In this document: piece after piece, positions 55,089 through 64,000 of the stretch
Layout of the letters: every line of letters begins with the position of its first letter
Position numbering within the stretch: position 1 is the stretch's first letter
Source of the DNA: an uncultured Pelagibacteraceae bacterium
GTDB lineage: Bacteria; Pseudomonadota; Alphaproteobacteria; Pelagibacterales; Pelagibacteraceae
Direction: 5' to 3'
DNA length: 64,000 nt
Assembly: GCA_902636025.1 (NCBI GenBank)
Contig: CACPQG010000001.1
Span: 371,636-435,635, forward strand
Made by a program: the position numbers and the translations under genes
The notes under the pieces: model-generated
Told to the model about the DNA's origin: nothing
Database searches by the model: none
What the model saw: only the letters and a program-made list of their open reading frames with translations

Positions 55089-56771
55089 ATGATAGCAAAA
55101 AACTTAAAAATAATCTTTAGTATATTTTTCATTTTTTTCCCCATTGAGGCGAAATCCAAAAATATCTATTCCAAAGATTTTAATTCCAAAGAATTGTCGA
55201 ATTATTTTTCAGGAGTTATTTCACATAATAATCAAGAAAATGAACAGGCTCTTAAATATTTAAAATCTTCAAAACAACTATTAAATAAACACGATGAGTA
55301 TTTTAAGAGATTGATTTTCTCACTTGTACTTAATCAAAATGTAGACAGGGCCATTCAAGAAATAAAGTTTTTAAAGAGCAAAAAAAAATCAGAATTTTTT
55401 GAGGCCCAATTGATTTTACTAATAGATAGTATTAATAAAAAAAATTTTGATAAAACTAAAATATACCTAAATAGTATAGCCAAATACACAGAAGAAGGCA
55501 CATTTGAAAAAGTTATTTATGAAACACTAAGAGATTACGCATATACGTTCGAAGAAAAAAAAATGAGTATTTTCAAATCTAATTTCGGTAATTTAATAGC
55601 CATTAATAATGCATTTCAAAGTTGTTACTTAAATAAACCAGAAACTTTAGAGTACTTTGATCAATTAAAAAGTTCAGAGGCCGCTGATTATTCAAGATAT
55701 TTATTTTTTTATGTAAATTATCTTATTCACAAAAAAAGATTTGATTTAGTTCAAGAAATTTCATTTGAAATAGATGAGCTGTCGGGCAACTTAATAACCC
55801 TACAAACAAAATCATGGATTGATAAGAGCAACTTTAACGAAATAAAAGAAATATTTTCTTGTAATAATGAAAATGACCTTTTAGCTGAGTTTTTTTATTT
55901 GGTTTCTAATTTATATTCATCCCAAGATGAATATGAACAATCAAATTTTTACCTAAATATCTCATATTTTTTAAATAAAAAATTTAAAATAAATTTATCT
56001 TTAATGGCAGATAACTATTTCCTTAATGAAAATTATGATCAAAGTTTAAAAGTTTTACAATTATTTAATTCAAAAGATGATCTTTATTACTGGTTTAAAA
56101 TTAAACAAGAAGCAAAAATAATCACAGAAAAAAAAAATAAAGATGAAGCTTTGACGTATATTGAAAAAAATTTTAAAAATATAAAAAATCCATCAATTAA
56201 AGTTTTATTCGATCTTGCAACAATTTATAAAAATTCCAAAAAATATGAGAAGGCAATTGAGTTATATACATCTGTAATGAATATTATGGATAAAGATGAT
56301 TTAAATTATGCAGACTTACTTTACAGGAGAGGCGGGAGTTTTGAAAGGATTGGAAAATATGAAAAATCAGATAAAGATTTACTAGATGCATTAAAAATAA
56401 TACCAAACAATTCATATGTATTAAATTATTTAGCTTACTCATGGTTGGAGCGTAATCAAAATATTAATAAAGCAATATTGATGCTGGAGAAAGCTTATAA
56501 AGAAAATGAAAATGACCCTTATATAATTGATTCAGTAGGGTGGGGGTATTTTCTAGTAGGAAAATATAAAGATGCTGAAAAATATATGCGAAGAGCTTTA
56601 GAATTAATGCCTAACGATCCTATCGTAAACGACCATTATGGAGATATTCTATGGAAACTGAATAGAAAAATTCAAGCACAATATTTTTGGAATAGTGTAC
56701 TAAAAATGGATGATGCTGAAAAAGAAATGATAGAAAAAATTAAGGTAAAATTAATTAATGGCTTATCATAA
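55089..56771 (+). CDS. Exported TPR-repeat protein
   Basis: 560 residues with a signal peptide (about 1-22, IIFSIFFIFFPIEAKS). The rest is helical. Clear TPR units lie in the C-terminal third, for example KYEKAIELYTSVM (about 394), GKYEKSDKDLLDALKIIPNN and GKYKDAEKYMRRALELMPND (about 495). Such proteins in alphaproteobacteria act as periplasmic or outer-membrane scaffolds; partner unknown. It precedes ispE by 5 bp. Confidence 0.85.
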   Translation: MIAKNLKIIFSIFFIFFPIEAKSKNIYSKDFNSKELSNYFSGVISHNNQENEQALKYLKSSKQLLNKHDEYFKRLIFSLVLNQNVDRAIQEIKFLKSKKKSEFFEAQLILLIDSINKKNFDKTKIYLNSIAKYTEEGTFEKVIYETLRDYAYTFEEKKMSIFKSNFGNLIAINNAFQSCYLNKPETLEYFDQLKSSEAADYSRYLFFYVNYLIHKKRFDLVQEISFEIDELSGNLITLQTKSWIDKSNFNEIKEIFSCNNENDLLAEFFYLVSNLYSSQDEYEQSNFYLNISYFLNKKFKINLSLMADNYFLNENYDQSLKVLQLFNSKDDLYYWFKIKQEAKIITEKKNKDEALTYIEKNFKNIKNPSIKVLFDLATIYKNSKKYEKAIELYTSVMNIMDKDDLNYADLLYRRGGSFERIGKYEKSDKDLLDALKIIPNNSYVLNYLAYSWLERNQNINKAILMLEKAYKENENDPYIIDSVGWGYFLVGKYKDAEKYMRRALELMPNDPIVNDHYGDILWKLNRKIQAQYFWNSVLKMDDAEKEMIEKIKVKLINGLS

Positions 56772-56776
56772 AAACA

Positions 56777-57616
56777 ATGAGAGTTTATAGAATTAATTCT
56801 CGAGCAAAGATCAATCTTAATTTAAATATAATCAGGAAATCCAAAAAAAAAAAAGTGCATTTAATCGAGTCTCTTGTTTGTTTTGTGAATCTATCTGATA
56901 AAATTTATATAAATAAGTCTACCTCAAAATATCATAAAGTTAAATTTATAGGAAAATTTTCAAAAAAAATTACAAAAAAAAATACAGTTACAAAGTTACT
57001 TAGCTTGTTGGATAAAGATAATGTTTTGAAAAATAAATATAAAATTCTGGTTAAAAAAGAAATTCCACTTCAATCTGGGATGGGAGGCGGGTCAATGAAT
57101 GCAGCAAACTTATTAAACTATTTCTACAAAAAAAAGATTATAAATTTGAAAAAATTAAAAAAGTATTCTCTAAAAATTGGATCCGATGTTATTCTTGGGT
57201 TGAATACTAAGCCAAAAATTTTATATAGGGATGGATCTATAAAAGAAGTTGCAGATATTAAAAAATATCATGTCTTAATTGTAAAACCTACATTTGGTTG
57301 TTCGACTAAGAAAATATATTCATCAAATAAAACTTTTTCTAAATCTGAGTTTAATATACCAAAAGAAAAAATTGTTAAGAATGTGATTCTTAACGGTAAA
57401 AATGACTTAGAAAAAAGCGCCTTTAATATACATCCAGCCTTAAAAAAAATTAAAAATTTACTTAATCAAAACGAAAAAGCTAATTTTGTTAGAATGACAG
57501 GTTCTGGATCTGCGATAATTATGTACTTTAATTCAAATAAATTTGCAAAAAATGCTTTGAAAATTTATAAAAGGAAATTAAATAATTGTTTGTGTATTAT
57601 AACTAAAATTATATAA
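56777..57616 (+). CDS. ispE: 4-diphosphocytidyl-2-C-methyl-D-erythritol kinase
   Basis: MEP-pathway GHMP kinase. 279 residues. N-terminal SRAKINLNLNII has the catalytic-region Lys; the ATP loop is PLQSGMGGGSMNAANLL (about 96-112); IGSDVILGL (about 134) contains the catalytic Asp. C-terminal RMTGSGSAIIMYF is the third GHMP motif. The next element downstream is tRNA-Gln, after 28 bp. Confidence 0.94.
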   Translation: MRVYRINSRAKINLNLNIIRKSKKKKVHLIESLVCFVNLSDKIYINKSTSKYHKVKFIGKFSKKITKKNTVTKLLSLLDKDNVLKNKYKILVKKEIPLQSGMGGGSMNAANLLNYFYKKKIINLKKLKKYSLKIGSDVILGLNTKPKILYRDGSIKEVADIKKYHVLIVKPTFGCSTKKIYSSNKTFSKSEFNIPKEKIVKNVILNGKNDLEKSAFNIHPALKKIKNLLNQNEKANFVRMTGSGSAIIMYFNSNKFAKNALKIYKRKLNNCLCIITKII

Positions 57617-57644
57617 AAAGTTGCGATATAAAATAGATAATTTT

Positions 57645-57719
57645 TGGGGCGTAGCCAAGTGGTAAGGCAGCGGTTTTTGGTACCGCCATTCCTAGGTTCG
57701 AATCCTAGCGCCCCAGCCA
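57645..57719 (+). tRNA. tRNA-Gln (anticodon TTG)
   Basis: Seven-bp acceptor stem TGGGGCG/CGCCCCA, D arm GCCAAGTGGTAAGGC, anticodon stem GCGGT/ACCGC with loop TTTTGGT giving anticodon TTG (reads CAA, and CAG by wobble), T arm CCTAGGTTCGAATCCTAGG-type, discriminator G and an encoded CCA at 57717-57719. The gene ends 3 bp before the start codon of the CCA-adding enzyme gene. Confidence 0.97.
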
Positions 57720-57722
57720 GAT

Positions 57723-58997
57723 ATGCTAAGTATTATAAATAAAATCTTTTCATCAACAAAAAATCTAAACACTATAAATCAAAGATTTATAAGGTTAAGA
57801 AAAGATACAAATGTAGAAAAAATTTTTCATGCAATTGAAAGTTATTCAAGTGAAGCCGAGATAAGATATGTCGGAGGTTGTGTAAGAAAAATAATTAATA
57901 ATGAACAAGTTGATGATATTGACCTAGCAACAAATATAGATCCAACAAAGGTAAAAGAGGCTCTAAAAAACAATAATTTAAAATTTTTTGAGACTGGTAT
58001 TGAACACGGAACAATTACAGCTTTAATAGAAAATGATAAATTTGAAATTACTTCTTTAAGAAGTGATATTAAAACTGATGGACGTCATGCAGAAATAGAA
58101 TTTACGACAGATTGGATTAAAGACGCTCAAAGACGCGACTTTACTATCAACTCCATATATGCAGATATTAACGGAAATTTATTTGATCCTTTTGATGGGA
58201 AAAAAGATTTAGAAAACGGATTAATAAAATTCATAAGAAAGCCAGAACAAAGAATAAAAGAAGACTACTTAAGAATACTAAGGTATTTCAGATTTTTTGC
58301 ATTATATAGCAAAAATGACCACAGTTTAGCAGTTAAAAATATAATTAAAAAAAATATAGTAGGTATAAAAAAACTATCATCAGAGAGATTGCTAGATGAA
58401 TTGAAAAAAACTTTTAAATCAAATTGCTTTATAAAATTATGCGAAGATGAATTTTCTTACAAAATAATTTCTGCAGTCTTTCCTGAATTTAAACAAATCG
58501 AATTATTAAGAAAATTAAATGATTACACAAAATTAAACTTGCATAGTCTAGACTTTGTATTTTTCTTATCACTTTTGATCCTTGATGATACAGATAATTC
58601 TGATTATTTTTTTTTTAAATTTAATGTTTCAAAAAAAAATCAAAAAAGAATAAAATCAATTAAAAATTTTTATTTTAGCAAAAAATTACCTCTTAAATTT
58701 ACATCTCAAAATCTTTGGAAAATATTTTATTTTAACGGTAAGGAAGGATTGATTGATATTTTAAATTACAAAATATTTACCTCTAAAAAATTTGATAAAA
58801 GTTTAGTAAATCAAATTAATTATTTTAAAAATAAAGAGCTACCCAAATTACCCATCACTGGAGGTGATTTAATTAAAGATTTTGGTATTCCAGAGGGAGA
58901 AACTGTAGGCGAGAAACTAAAAGAAATAGAGAATATCTGGATTAATAACAATTTTAAAATCTCTGATAAAAATCTAAAAAAAATATTAAAAAATTAA
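57723..58997 (+). CDS. cca: tRNA CCA nucleotidyltransferase / poly(A) polymerase family
   Basis: Class II nucleotidyltransferase, 424 residues, that repairs or adds the CCA end of tRNAs. Motifs: VGGCVRKIINNEQVDDIDLAT (about 49-69, quoted in part; DxD catalytic acids), RRDFTINSIYAD (about 139-150), EDYLRILRYFRFFA (about 180) and the neck region. The C-terminal domain is divergent. The ATG lies 3 bases after a complete tRNA-Gln gene, so any ribosome binding site would be inside the tRNA. It ends with a 4-bp overlap with greA. Confidence 0.9.
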   Translation: MLSIINKIFSSTKNLNTINQRFIRLRKDTNVEKIFHAIESYSSEAEIRYVGGCVRKIINNEQVDDIDLATNIDPTKVKEALKNNNLKFFETGIEHGTITALIENDKFEITSLRSDIKTDGRHAEIEFTTDWIKDAQRRDFTINSIYADINGNLFDPFDGKKDLENGLIKFIRKPEQRIKEDYLRILRYFRFFALYSKNDHSLAVKNIIKKNIVGIKKLSSERLLDELKKTFKSNCFIKLCEDEFSYKIISAVFPEFKQIELLRKLNDYTKLNLHSLDFVFFLSLLILDDTDNSDYFFFKFNVSKKNQKRIKSIKNFYFSKKLPLKFTSQNLWKIFYFNGKEGLIDILNYKIFTSKKFDKSLVNQINYFKNKELPKLPITGGDLIKDFGIPEGETVGEKLKEIENIWINNNFKISDKNLKKILKN

Positions 58998-59470
58998 ATA
59001 TATTTAACATCCTTAATTTCAAAATTTTTAGTGCCCGCTGGTGTATTGATTTCTACTGAATCTCCTTTATTTTTTCCTATCAAACCTTTTCCTATGGGTG
59101 ATTTAAAAAAAATTAATTTTTTTTTCAAATCTGCCTCATCTTTTCCAACAATTTTATAATCAATTTTTTCGTCAGTATCTAAATTTATTAAATAAACTGT
59201 TGAACCAAAAATTACCTTACCATCGTTGGTAAGTTTTGTTACATCAATCACATTTGCTCGAGCAATTATATCGTTGATTTCTTCTATTCTTCCCTCATTT
59301 AAAGATTGTTGTTCTTTGGCTGCATGATACTCAGCATTTTCTTTTAAATCTCCATGTGATCTTGCCTCAGATATTGCCGCAACAATCTCTGGTCGTTTTT
59401 TTTCTTTTAAAAAAACCAATTCGGTTTTTAGTTTTTCTAAACCACTTACAGTTATAGGTTCTTTTTCCAT
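58994..59470 (-). CDS. greA: Transcription elongation factor GreA
   Basis: Rescues stalled RNA polymerase by stimulating transcript cleavage. The start at 59470 (MEKEPITVSGLEKL) gives the usual 158 residues; a TTG at 59488 is rejected. N-terminal coiled-coil (about 10-75) with the tip acidic residues in ARSHGDLKENAEYHAAKE and the C-terminal FKBP-like domain with SPIGKGLIGKNKGDSVEI. It overlaps the hemF end by no bases (1-bp gap), so co-transcription is likely. Confidence 0.96.
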   Translation of the reverse strand: MEKEPITVSGLEKLKTELVFLKEKKRPEIVAAISEARSHGDLKENAEYHAAKEQQSLNEGRIEEINDIIARANVIDVTKLTNDGKVIFGSTVYLINLDTDEKIDYKIVGKDEADLKKKLIFFKSPIGKGLIGKNKGDSVEINTPAGTKNFEIKDVKYI

Positions 59471-59471
59471 C

Positions 59472-60293
59472 TTATTTCCATTTGGCAACTGGAGGCAGGG
59501 ACATTAATATTCCTTCTACATTTCCTCCCGTTTGTAGTCCAAATTTAGTGCCTCTATCATATAAAAGATTGAACTCAACGTATCTACCTCTTTTTAAATA
59601 TTGAAGCTCTTTTTGTTTTGTTGTCCATTTCTTTTTTCTTTTTTTTTTTATTATTTCATTAAATATTTTAGTAAATGATAATCCAATATCTCTTACAAAT
59701 GCAAAATCTTTTTCCCAATTTCCTTTTTTGTAATCAAAAAAAATACCACCAATTCCTCTCTCCTCATTTCTGTGAGGTAAAAAAAAATATTTTTCACACC
59801 ACTTTTTATATTTTTTGTAATAATTTTTGTTATGTCTATTACATGCTTTTTTAAGTTCATTATGAAGCCATTTTTTTAAAATTTCATCCCTTAAACACGG
59901 CGTTACGTCCATTCCTCCACCAAACCATCCATGAGAGGTAACAATATATCTTGTATTGAAATGCATAGCAGGTATATGAGGATTTTTCATATGCATAACC
60001 ACCGAAATACCTGATGCCCAAAAATTTGAATGTTTCTTTGTTCCAGGAATTTGTCCTTTAAATTTTTTGGGAAATTTTCCATATACCTCTGAAAAATTTA
60101 CACCAACTTTCTCAAACAACTTACCATTTTCAAAAATTCGAAATTGTCCACCCCCTGCATTTGGGCCTCTTGACCAATTTTTAATTTTGAAAACATTTTT
60201 TTTATTTTCTAATTTTTCAATATCATTTGTGATTATATCTTGTAAAATTACAAACCAGTTTTTAACAATATTTTTCTTTGAAGCAATTTCCAT
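59472..60293 (-). CDS. hemF: Oxygen-dependent coproporphyrinogen III oxidase
   Basis: Converts coproporphyrinogen III to protoporphyrinogen IX using O2. 273 residues. Signature blocks are RGPNAGGGQFRIFENG (about 43), MHMKNPHIPAMHFNTRY (about 99), HGWFGGGMDVTPCL (about 121) and GRYVEFNLLYDRGTKFGLQTGGN (about 238-260). Its presence fits an aerobic organism. It lies between trmL and greA. Confidence 0.95.
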   Translation of the reverse strand: MEIASKKNIVKNWFVILQDIITNDIEKLENKKNVFKIKNWSRGPNAGGGQFRIFENGKLFEKVGVNFSEVYGKFPKKFKGQIPGTKKHSNFWASGISVVMHMKNPHIPAMHFNTRYIVTSHGWFGGGMDVTPCLRDEILKKWLHNELKKACNRHNKNYYKKYKKWCEKYFFLPHRNEERGIGGIFFDYKKGNWEKDFAFVRDIGLSFTKIFNEIIKKKRKKKWTTKQKELQYLKRGRYVEFNLLYDRGTKFGLQTGGNVEGILMSLPPVAKWK

Positions 60294-60294
60294 A

Positions 60295-60765
60295 TTAAAT
60301 CTTAAGTTGCCTTATACTTTCGCTCAGAATTATCGCAACTGATGTGGACAAGTTTAGTGATCTTTTTTTATCTACCATAGGAATTTTTATTTTTTTTTTC
60401 AATAAATCATGAACTTTTTTTGGTACCCCGGCACTTTCTTTACCAAAAAGTAAAGTATCTTTTCTATTGAATTTAAAATTAGTATATAATTTTTTCGCTT
60501 TTGTTGTAATTAAAATTACCCTATCATTTGATTTAGCTTCAAAAAATTCCTCATCACTTTGATAAAATTTTATATTTTTAGTGTCCATATAGTCCATAAC
60601 GACCCGTTTAAATCTTTTGTCGCTAAGAAGAAAACCGCATGGCTCAATAATTTCTAATTGAGCACCGAGACAAGCACAAGTTCTAATAATTGCAGCTGTA
60701 TTTTGCGGTATGTCTGGCTCGTATAAGGCTATTTTAGGAGTAAAATTGGCTTTATAATGTGTCAT
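60295..60765 (-). CDS. trmL: tRNA (cytidine/uridine-34-2'-O)-methyltransferase TrmL
   Basis: SPOUT methyltransferase acting on the wobble ribose of tRNA-Leu. 156 residues. ALYEPDIPQNTAAIIRTCACLGAQLEII (about 13-40), DTLLFGKESAGVPKKV (about 98) and MVDKKRSLNLSTSVAIIL (about 133) form the trefoil knot and SAM site. All standard for TrmL. One base separates it from hemF. Confidence 0.92.
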   Translation of the reverse strand: MTHYKANFTPKIALYEPDIPQNTAAIIRTCACLGAQLEIIEPCGFLLSDKRFKRVVMDYMDTKNIKFYQSDEEFFEAKSNDRVILITTKAKKLYTNFKFNRKDTLLFGKESAGVPKKVHDLLKKKIKIPMVDKKRSLNLSTSVAIILSESIRQLKI

Positions 60766-60795
60766 TCTATCAGTGGAAATATTATGCTTTTTTAT

Positions 60796-60811
60796 TATAT
60801 GAAATCATATA
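60796..60811. promoter_or_regulatory. Palindrome upstream of petA
   Basis: TATATGA-AA-TCATATA, a perfect 7-bp inverted repeat with AA in the middle, in the 72-bp gap between trmL and petA. A TATAAT lies at 60828-60833, four bases before the petA ATG at 60838; the palindrome covers the place where its -35 would be. Half-sites TATGA/TCATA also occur in the coxB palindrome, with a wider spacing. Confidence 0.4.
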
Positions 60812-60837
60812 TTAAATATTATTAATTTATAATTTAA

Positions 60838-61347
60838 ATGTCAGAGAAAAAAGTCAAAAGAAGAGAATTCATTTTTACAGCAACTTATGCAGTTGGAGCG
60901 GTTGGGGTAGGAGCAACTGTTTGGCCTCTAATTGACCAAATGAACCCTGATGCATCAGTAAAAGCTTTAGCCAGCACTGAAGTTGACATTAGCAATGTAG
61001 AGAAGGGTCAGTCCATAACAGTCTTGTGGAGAGGAAAACCAGTTTTTATTAGAAGAAGAACTGAAGAAGAAATTGCAAAAGCAAGAGATGTTAACATAGA
61101 TGAATTAAAGCATCCAGAGAAAGATGAGGATAGAGCAAAAGATCCAGAATGGCTAGTTATGTTAGGTGTTTGTACACACTTAGGATGTGTGCCATTAGGC
61201 GATAAAGGAGAATATGGAGGATGGTTTTGCCCATGCCATGGATCACATTATGATACGTCTGGAAGAATAAGAAAAGGTCCTGCCCCTACAAATATGGAAG
61301 TGCCTAAATACGAATTTGTAAATAGTAACACTATAAAGATAGGTTAA
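60838..61347 (+). CDS. petA: Rieske iron-sulfur protein of the bc1 complex
   Basis: Carries the 2Fe-2S centre that oxidises ubiquinol. 169 residues. N-terminal [19 protein letters not shown] (about 7-25) is a twin-arginine-type anchor. Cluster ligands are in [10 protein letters not shown] (about 118) and [13 protein letters not shown] (about 137), with Cys and His in both. Ending [13 protein letters not shown] is standard. Followed by petB after 4 bp. Confidence 0.96.
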   Translation: MSEKKVKRREFIFTATYAVGAVGVGATVWPLIDQMNPDASVKALASTEVDISNVEKGQSITVLWRGKPVFIRRRTEEEIAKARDVNIDELKHPEKDEDRAKDPEWLVMLGVCTHLGCVPLGDKGEYGGWFCPCHGSHYDTSGRIRKGPAPTNMEVPKYEFVNSNTIKIG

Positions 61348-61351
61348 GTAA

Positions 61352-62611
61352 ATGAGTGATCACGAATATACTCCTAGTTCAAAATTTGGAAAATGGTTTA
61401 ACGACCGTTTACCCCTTCTAACACTAGGAAAGCACTTAACTGATTATCCAACACCAAAAAATCTTAACTATTGGTGGACGTTTGGAGGAATATTAACTTT
61501 TTGTTTAATTACTCAAATTGTTACAGGATTAATTTTGGCAATGCATTATGTTGCTCATGCAGACTTAGCTTTTGGAAGTGTCGAACATATTATGAGAAAC
61601 GTTAACTATGGATGGCTTATAAGATATGTTCATGCAAATGGTGCATCAATGTTTTTTTTAGCTGTATATATTCATATATTTAGATCTTTGTATTATGGCT
61701 CTTATAAATCACCTCGAGAAATAATATGGATCCTAGGAATGATAATTTACATACTTATGATGGCTGCCGCATTTATGGGGTATGTTTTACCTTGGGGTCA
61801 AATGAGCTTTTGGGGGGCGACAGTTATAACAAATCTTTTTAGCGCAATTCCATTAGTTGGCGAAAGCATAGTAACATGGTTATGGGGAGGATATTCAGTA
61901 GATAACCCTACATTAACTCGTTTTTTTAGCTTGCATTACTTAATTCCATTTTTGATACTAGGTCTTGTGGTTCTTCATATTTGGGCCCTTCACGTACCTG
62001 GCAATAATAATCCTATTGGTATTGATTTAAAAAAACCTTCTAAGGATACTGTTCCTTTTCACCCATATATAGTGATCAAAGATTTATTTGCGTTATTAAT
62101 TTTTTTAATAGTTTTTGCTTTCTTTGTTTTTTATTCACCAAATATTCTTGGTCATGCTGATAATTACATTGAAGCAAACCCAATGGTTACGCCAGCACAT
62201 ATTGTTCCAGAATGGTATTTACTTCCTTTTTATGCAATTCTAAGATCTGTGCCAGATAAGCTTTTAGGTGTAATTGCAATGTTTGGCGCTCTATTTATTT
62301 TAGTAGTACTTCCATGGCTTGATACTTCAAAAACCAGATCAGCTATTTTTAGACCATTATACAAACAATTTTATTGGTTCCTTGTAGCTGATGTTTTGAT
62401 ACTTGGCTACGTTGGGGCAATGCCAGCAGAAGGGGTGTATTTGCTAGTCGCAAGAGTCGCTACGGCATATTATTTTGCTCATTTTTTAATAATTCTACCA
62501 ATTTTAAGCAGGAAAGAAAAAGTGTTAGAGGTACCTTTAAGTATAACAGAACCAGTCCTTGGAGGATCAGTTAGCGCGTCAGTAGCTAAACAAAAAAAAG
62601 ATAAATTATGA
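61352..62611 (+). CDS. petB: Cytochrome b of the bc1 complex
   Basis: Membrane subunit with two hemes and the quinone sites. 419 residues, eight helices. Four heme His residues appear in [44 protein letters not shown] and [16 protein letters not shown]. The Qo-site motif PEWY is in [15 protein letters not shown]. It overlaps petC by 4 bp. It is a separate gene from cytochrome c1, not a fused fbcH. Confidence 0.97.
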   Translation: MSDHEYTPSSKFGKWFNDRLPLLTLGKHLTDYPTPKNLNYWWTFGGILTFCLITQIVTGLILAMHYVAHADLAFGSVEHIMRNVNYGWLIRYVHANGASMFFLAVYIHIFRSLYYGSYKSPREIIWILGMIIYILMMAAAFMGYVLPWGQMSFWGATVITNLFSAIPLVGESIVTWLWGGYSVDNPTLTRFFSLHYLIPFLILGLVVLHIWALHVPGNNNPIGIDLKKPSKDTVPFHPYIVIKDLFALLIFLIVFAFFVFYSPNILGHADNYIEANPMVTPAHIVPEWYLLPFYAILRSVPDKLLGVIAMFGALFILVVLPWLDTSKTRSAIFRPLYKQFYWFLVADVLILGYVGAMPAEGVYLLVARVATAYYFAHFLIILPILSRKEKVLEVPLSITEPVLGGSVSASVAKQKKDKL

Positions 62612-63390
62612 AAAAATTAACATTTGTCTTTTTTTTTTTTATAATATTGAATTTAACAAATACTACTTCTTTTTCTGCAGAAAAAGCAGCCAAACCCATG
62701 AGTCCTGGCTGGAGTTTTAAAGGTTTTTTTGGAACTTTTGATAGAGCATCATTACAAAGGGGTTACCAAGTATATACAGAAGTTTGTGCGTCTTGCCATT
62801 CAATGAAACATCTGAGTTACAGAAATCTATCACAACCAGGTGGACCAGAATTTAGCAAAGAACAAGTAAAAATTATAGCTTCGCAATTTGAAATAAGGGA
62901 CGGACCAAATGATGATGGAGAGATGTTTGATAGACCCGCAAGACCGTCGGATAATTTTGTTAGTCCTTATGCTAACGACAAGGAGGCTACTGCTGCAAAT
63001 GGAGGAGCGTACCCACCAGATATGTCAGTGCTTGTCAAAGCAAGGAAAGGGGGAGCAGATTATATATATTCTTTATTGCTTGGATACGATGAACCACCTG
63101 AGGGTATTTCTTTAGACGACGGGGTTTATTACAATAAATACATGGCTGGAAACAAAATTAAAATGTCAAATCCTTTGTCTGAGGGCATAGTTGAGTATGC
63201 TGATGGAACTAAATCAACAGAAGAACAAATGGCTAAAGATGTAACAACTTTTCTCTCTTGGGCTGCAGAACCACATCTAGAGGAAAGACATAAAATTGGA
63301 TTTAGAGCAATTGTCTATTTAATAATAATTACAATTTTAGTTTACTTTAGTATGAAAAAGATTTGGTCACGTGTTGAATCTGAAGTTTAA
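62608..63390 (+). CDS. petC: Cytochrome c1 of the bc1 complex
   Basis: Periplasmic c-type cytochrome passing electrons to cytochrome c. 260 residues with a signal peptide (about 1-24), heme motif [15 protein letters not shown] (about 60-74), the axial Met ligand likely in a [15 protein letters not shown] block (about 178-192), and a C-terminal membrane anchor (about 233-250). The last 24 bp overlap the end of the convergent ychF gene. Confidence 0.95.
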   Translation: MKKLTFVFFFFIILNLTNTTSFSAEKAAKPMSPGWSFKGFFGTFDRASLQRGYQVYTEVCASCHSMKHLSYRNLSQPGGPEFSKEQVKIIASQFEIRDGPNDDGEMFDRPARPSDNFVSPYANDKEATAANGGAYPPDMSVLVKARKGGADYIYSLLLGYDEPPEGISLDDGVYYNKYMAGNKIKMSNPLSEGIVEYADGTKSTEEQMAKDVTTFLSWAAEPHLEERHKIGFRAIVYLIIITILVYFSMKKIWSRVESEV

Positions 63391-64000
63391 AACATCACCG
63401 TCTTTTACGATATAATCTTTACCCTCTAACCTCATATTCCCGTTGTTTTTTGAGTTTAACCATCCACCATTTTTAACAAAATCCTCATATGAAATAGTTT
63501 CCGCTCTTATGAAACCTTTCTCAAAATCAGTGTGTATTACACCAGCAGCATTAGGAGCGATACAGTTTTGTCTGATCGTCCATGCTCTTGTTTCCTCTGG
63601 TCCTGATGTGAAGAAAGTTTCTAAATTTAAAATATTGTAACCTTTACTGATTAGTTTATTAAGTCCAGTTTCTTTAAGGCCAATCATGTCCATATAATTT
63701 TTTTTTTCTTCCTTTTTGAATTGATTAATTTGGTTTTCAATATCTGCAGAAATAATTATTGTATTATCTGGACCAAATTTTTTTATAAATTCAACTGTAT
63801 AATTGTTACCGCTATTAACACTTTTTTCATCTACATTGCATACATAAATCTTAGGTTTAATTGATAATAATCCAGTTTGATTAATTATTTTTTCATCAAA
63901 CTCACTAAGTAATTCAGATAAATCTATACTATTATTAAGCTTTTCAAATGCAATTTCTAAAACTTTTTGCATTTTTTCATCAATATTTTTCTTATTTTTT
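63367..64000 (-). CDS. ychF: Ribosome-binding ATPase YchF (C-terminal part, cut by window edge)
   Basis: The reading frame is open to position 64000, so the N-terminal P-loop half lies outside. What is visible: KPKIYVCNVDEKSV (NVDE, the NxxE variant of the G4 motif that favours ATP over GTP), helical hairpin, and the TGS-like end with LNLETFFTSGPEETRAWTIR, PNAAGVIHTDFEKGFIRAE and [16 protein letters not shown]. This order is diagnostic for YchF. An internal ATG at 63972 is not the start. Confidence 0.93.
   Translation of the reverse strand, partial: KNKKNIDEKMQKVLEIAFEKLNNSIDLSELLSEFDEKIINQTGLLSIKPKIYVCNVDEKSVNSGNNYTVEFIKKFGPDNTIIISADIENQINQFKKEEKKNYMDMIGLKETGLNKLISKGYNILNLETFFTSGPEETRAWTIRQNCIAPNAAGVIHTDFEKGFIRAETISYEDFVKNGGWLNSKNNGNMRLEGKDYIVKDGDVLNFRFNT

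Overview
The window is a strongly AT-rich, extremely compact bacterial chromosome segment. It has about 75 genes, no gap between genes longer than 187 bp, and no mobile element, CRISPR array or rRNA. The gene set points to an alphaproteobacterium of the SAR11 group (Pelagibacterales). Evidence includes a CcrM-type methylase next to rnhB, an ATP synthase FO operon with both b and b' subunits, a BamF-like lipoprotein after lspA, DUF2093 and DUF2721 proteins, a beta-carotene-to-retinal operon (the cofactor supply for proteorhodopsin), a SAM-II/SAM-V-like leader at the left edge, and pervasive overlap of neighbouring genes. This assignment is inferred from gene content; no database was searched.

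Layout. 1-9 kb: a SAM-riboswitch-like leader for a gene leaving the left edge, oligopeptidase B, a membrane J-domain protein, a GT9 glycosyltransferase, a DapA-family enzyme with cyclopropane fatty acid synthase, a lysine-rich coiled-coil protein of unknown function, a DUF6134-like protein, and two small membrane proteins (YczE-like, PsiE-like). 9-11 kb: groESL with a likely heat-shock promoter and a strong terminator. 11-17.6 kb: a plus-strand run HAD-ribF-ileS-lspA-bamF-like-pgi. 17.5-19.6 kb: purD-rsmD and a 59-residue DUF2093 gene. 19.6-25.2 kb: a lipid A/Kdo operon ubiA-msbA-waaA-lpxK-lpxL-like, closed by a terminator. 25.3-29.3 kb: DUF2721, quinone reductase, pirin, DoxX, haloacid dehalogenase, rsmE. 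29.3-35.9 kb: Sco1, an orphan oxidase subunit III, and the aa3-type oxidase operon coxB-coxA-coxC-coxD-(unknown)-ctaB. 35.9-37.8 kb: thrC and a peroxiredoxin. 37.8-44.5 kb: one overlapping minus-strand run crtI-crtB-crtY-blh-(57-residue membrane protein)-ispH-thrB-rnhA. 44.5-50.5 kb: dciA-like, dsbA-like, a short smc, then atpI-atpB-atpE-atpF'-atpF. 50.5-55.1 kb: mutY, an FAD monooxygenase, ccrM, rnhB and a family 4 uracil-DNA glycosylase. 55-60.8 kb: a TPR protein, ispE, tRNA-Gln, cca, greA, hemF, trmL. 60.8-64 kb: petABC (bc1 complex) and the C-terminal part of ychF.

How it works together. The window holds a large share of the energy machinery: the bc1 complex, aa3 oxidase with heme O synthase and Sco1, the FO sector of ATP synthase, ubiquinone prenylation and the retinal branch for light-driven proton pumping. 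IspE and IspH supply isoprenoid precursors to the carotenoid enzymes, and IspH is in the same transcriptional run as them.

The most noteworthy signals are these: a ccrM promoter with GANTC methylation sites inside its spacer and -10; an SMC protein of only 857 residues with no visible hinge domain; a family 4 UDG that has lost three of its four iron-sulfur cysteines; a tRNA-Gln gene ending 3 bp before the start codon of the tRNA CCA-adding enzyme gene; a tiny unannotated membrane protein between blh and ispH; and palindromes over the coxB, petA and thrC promoter regions.
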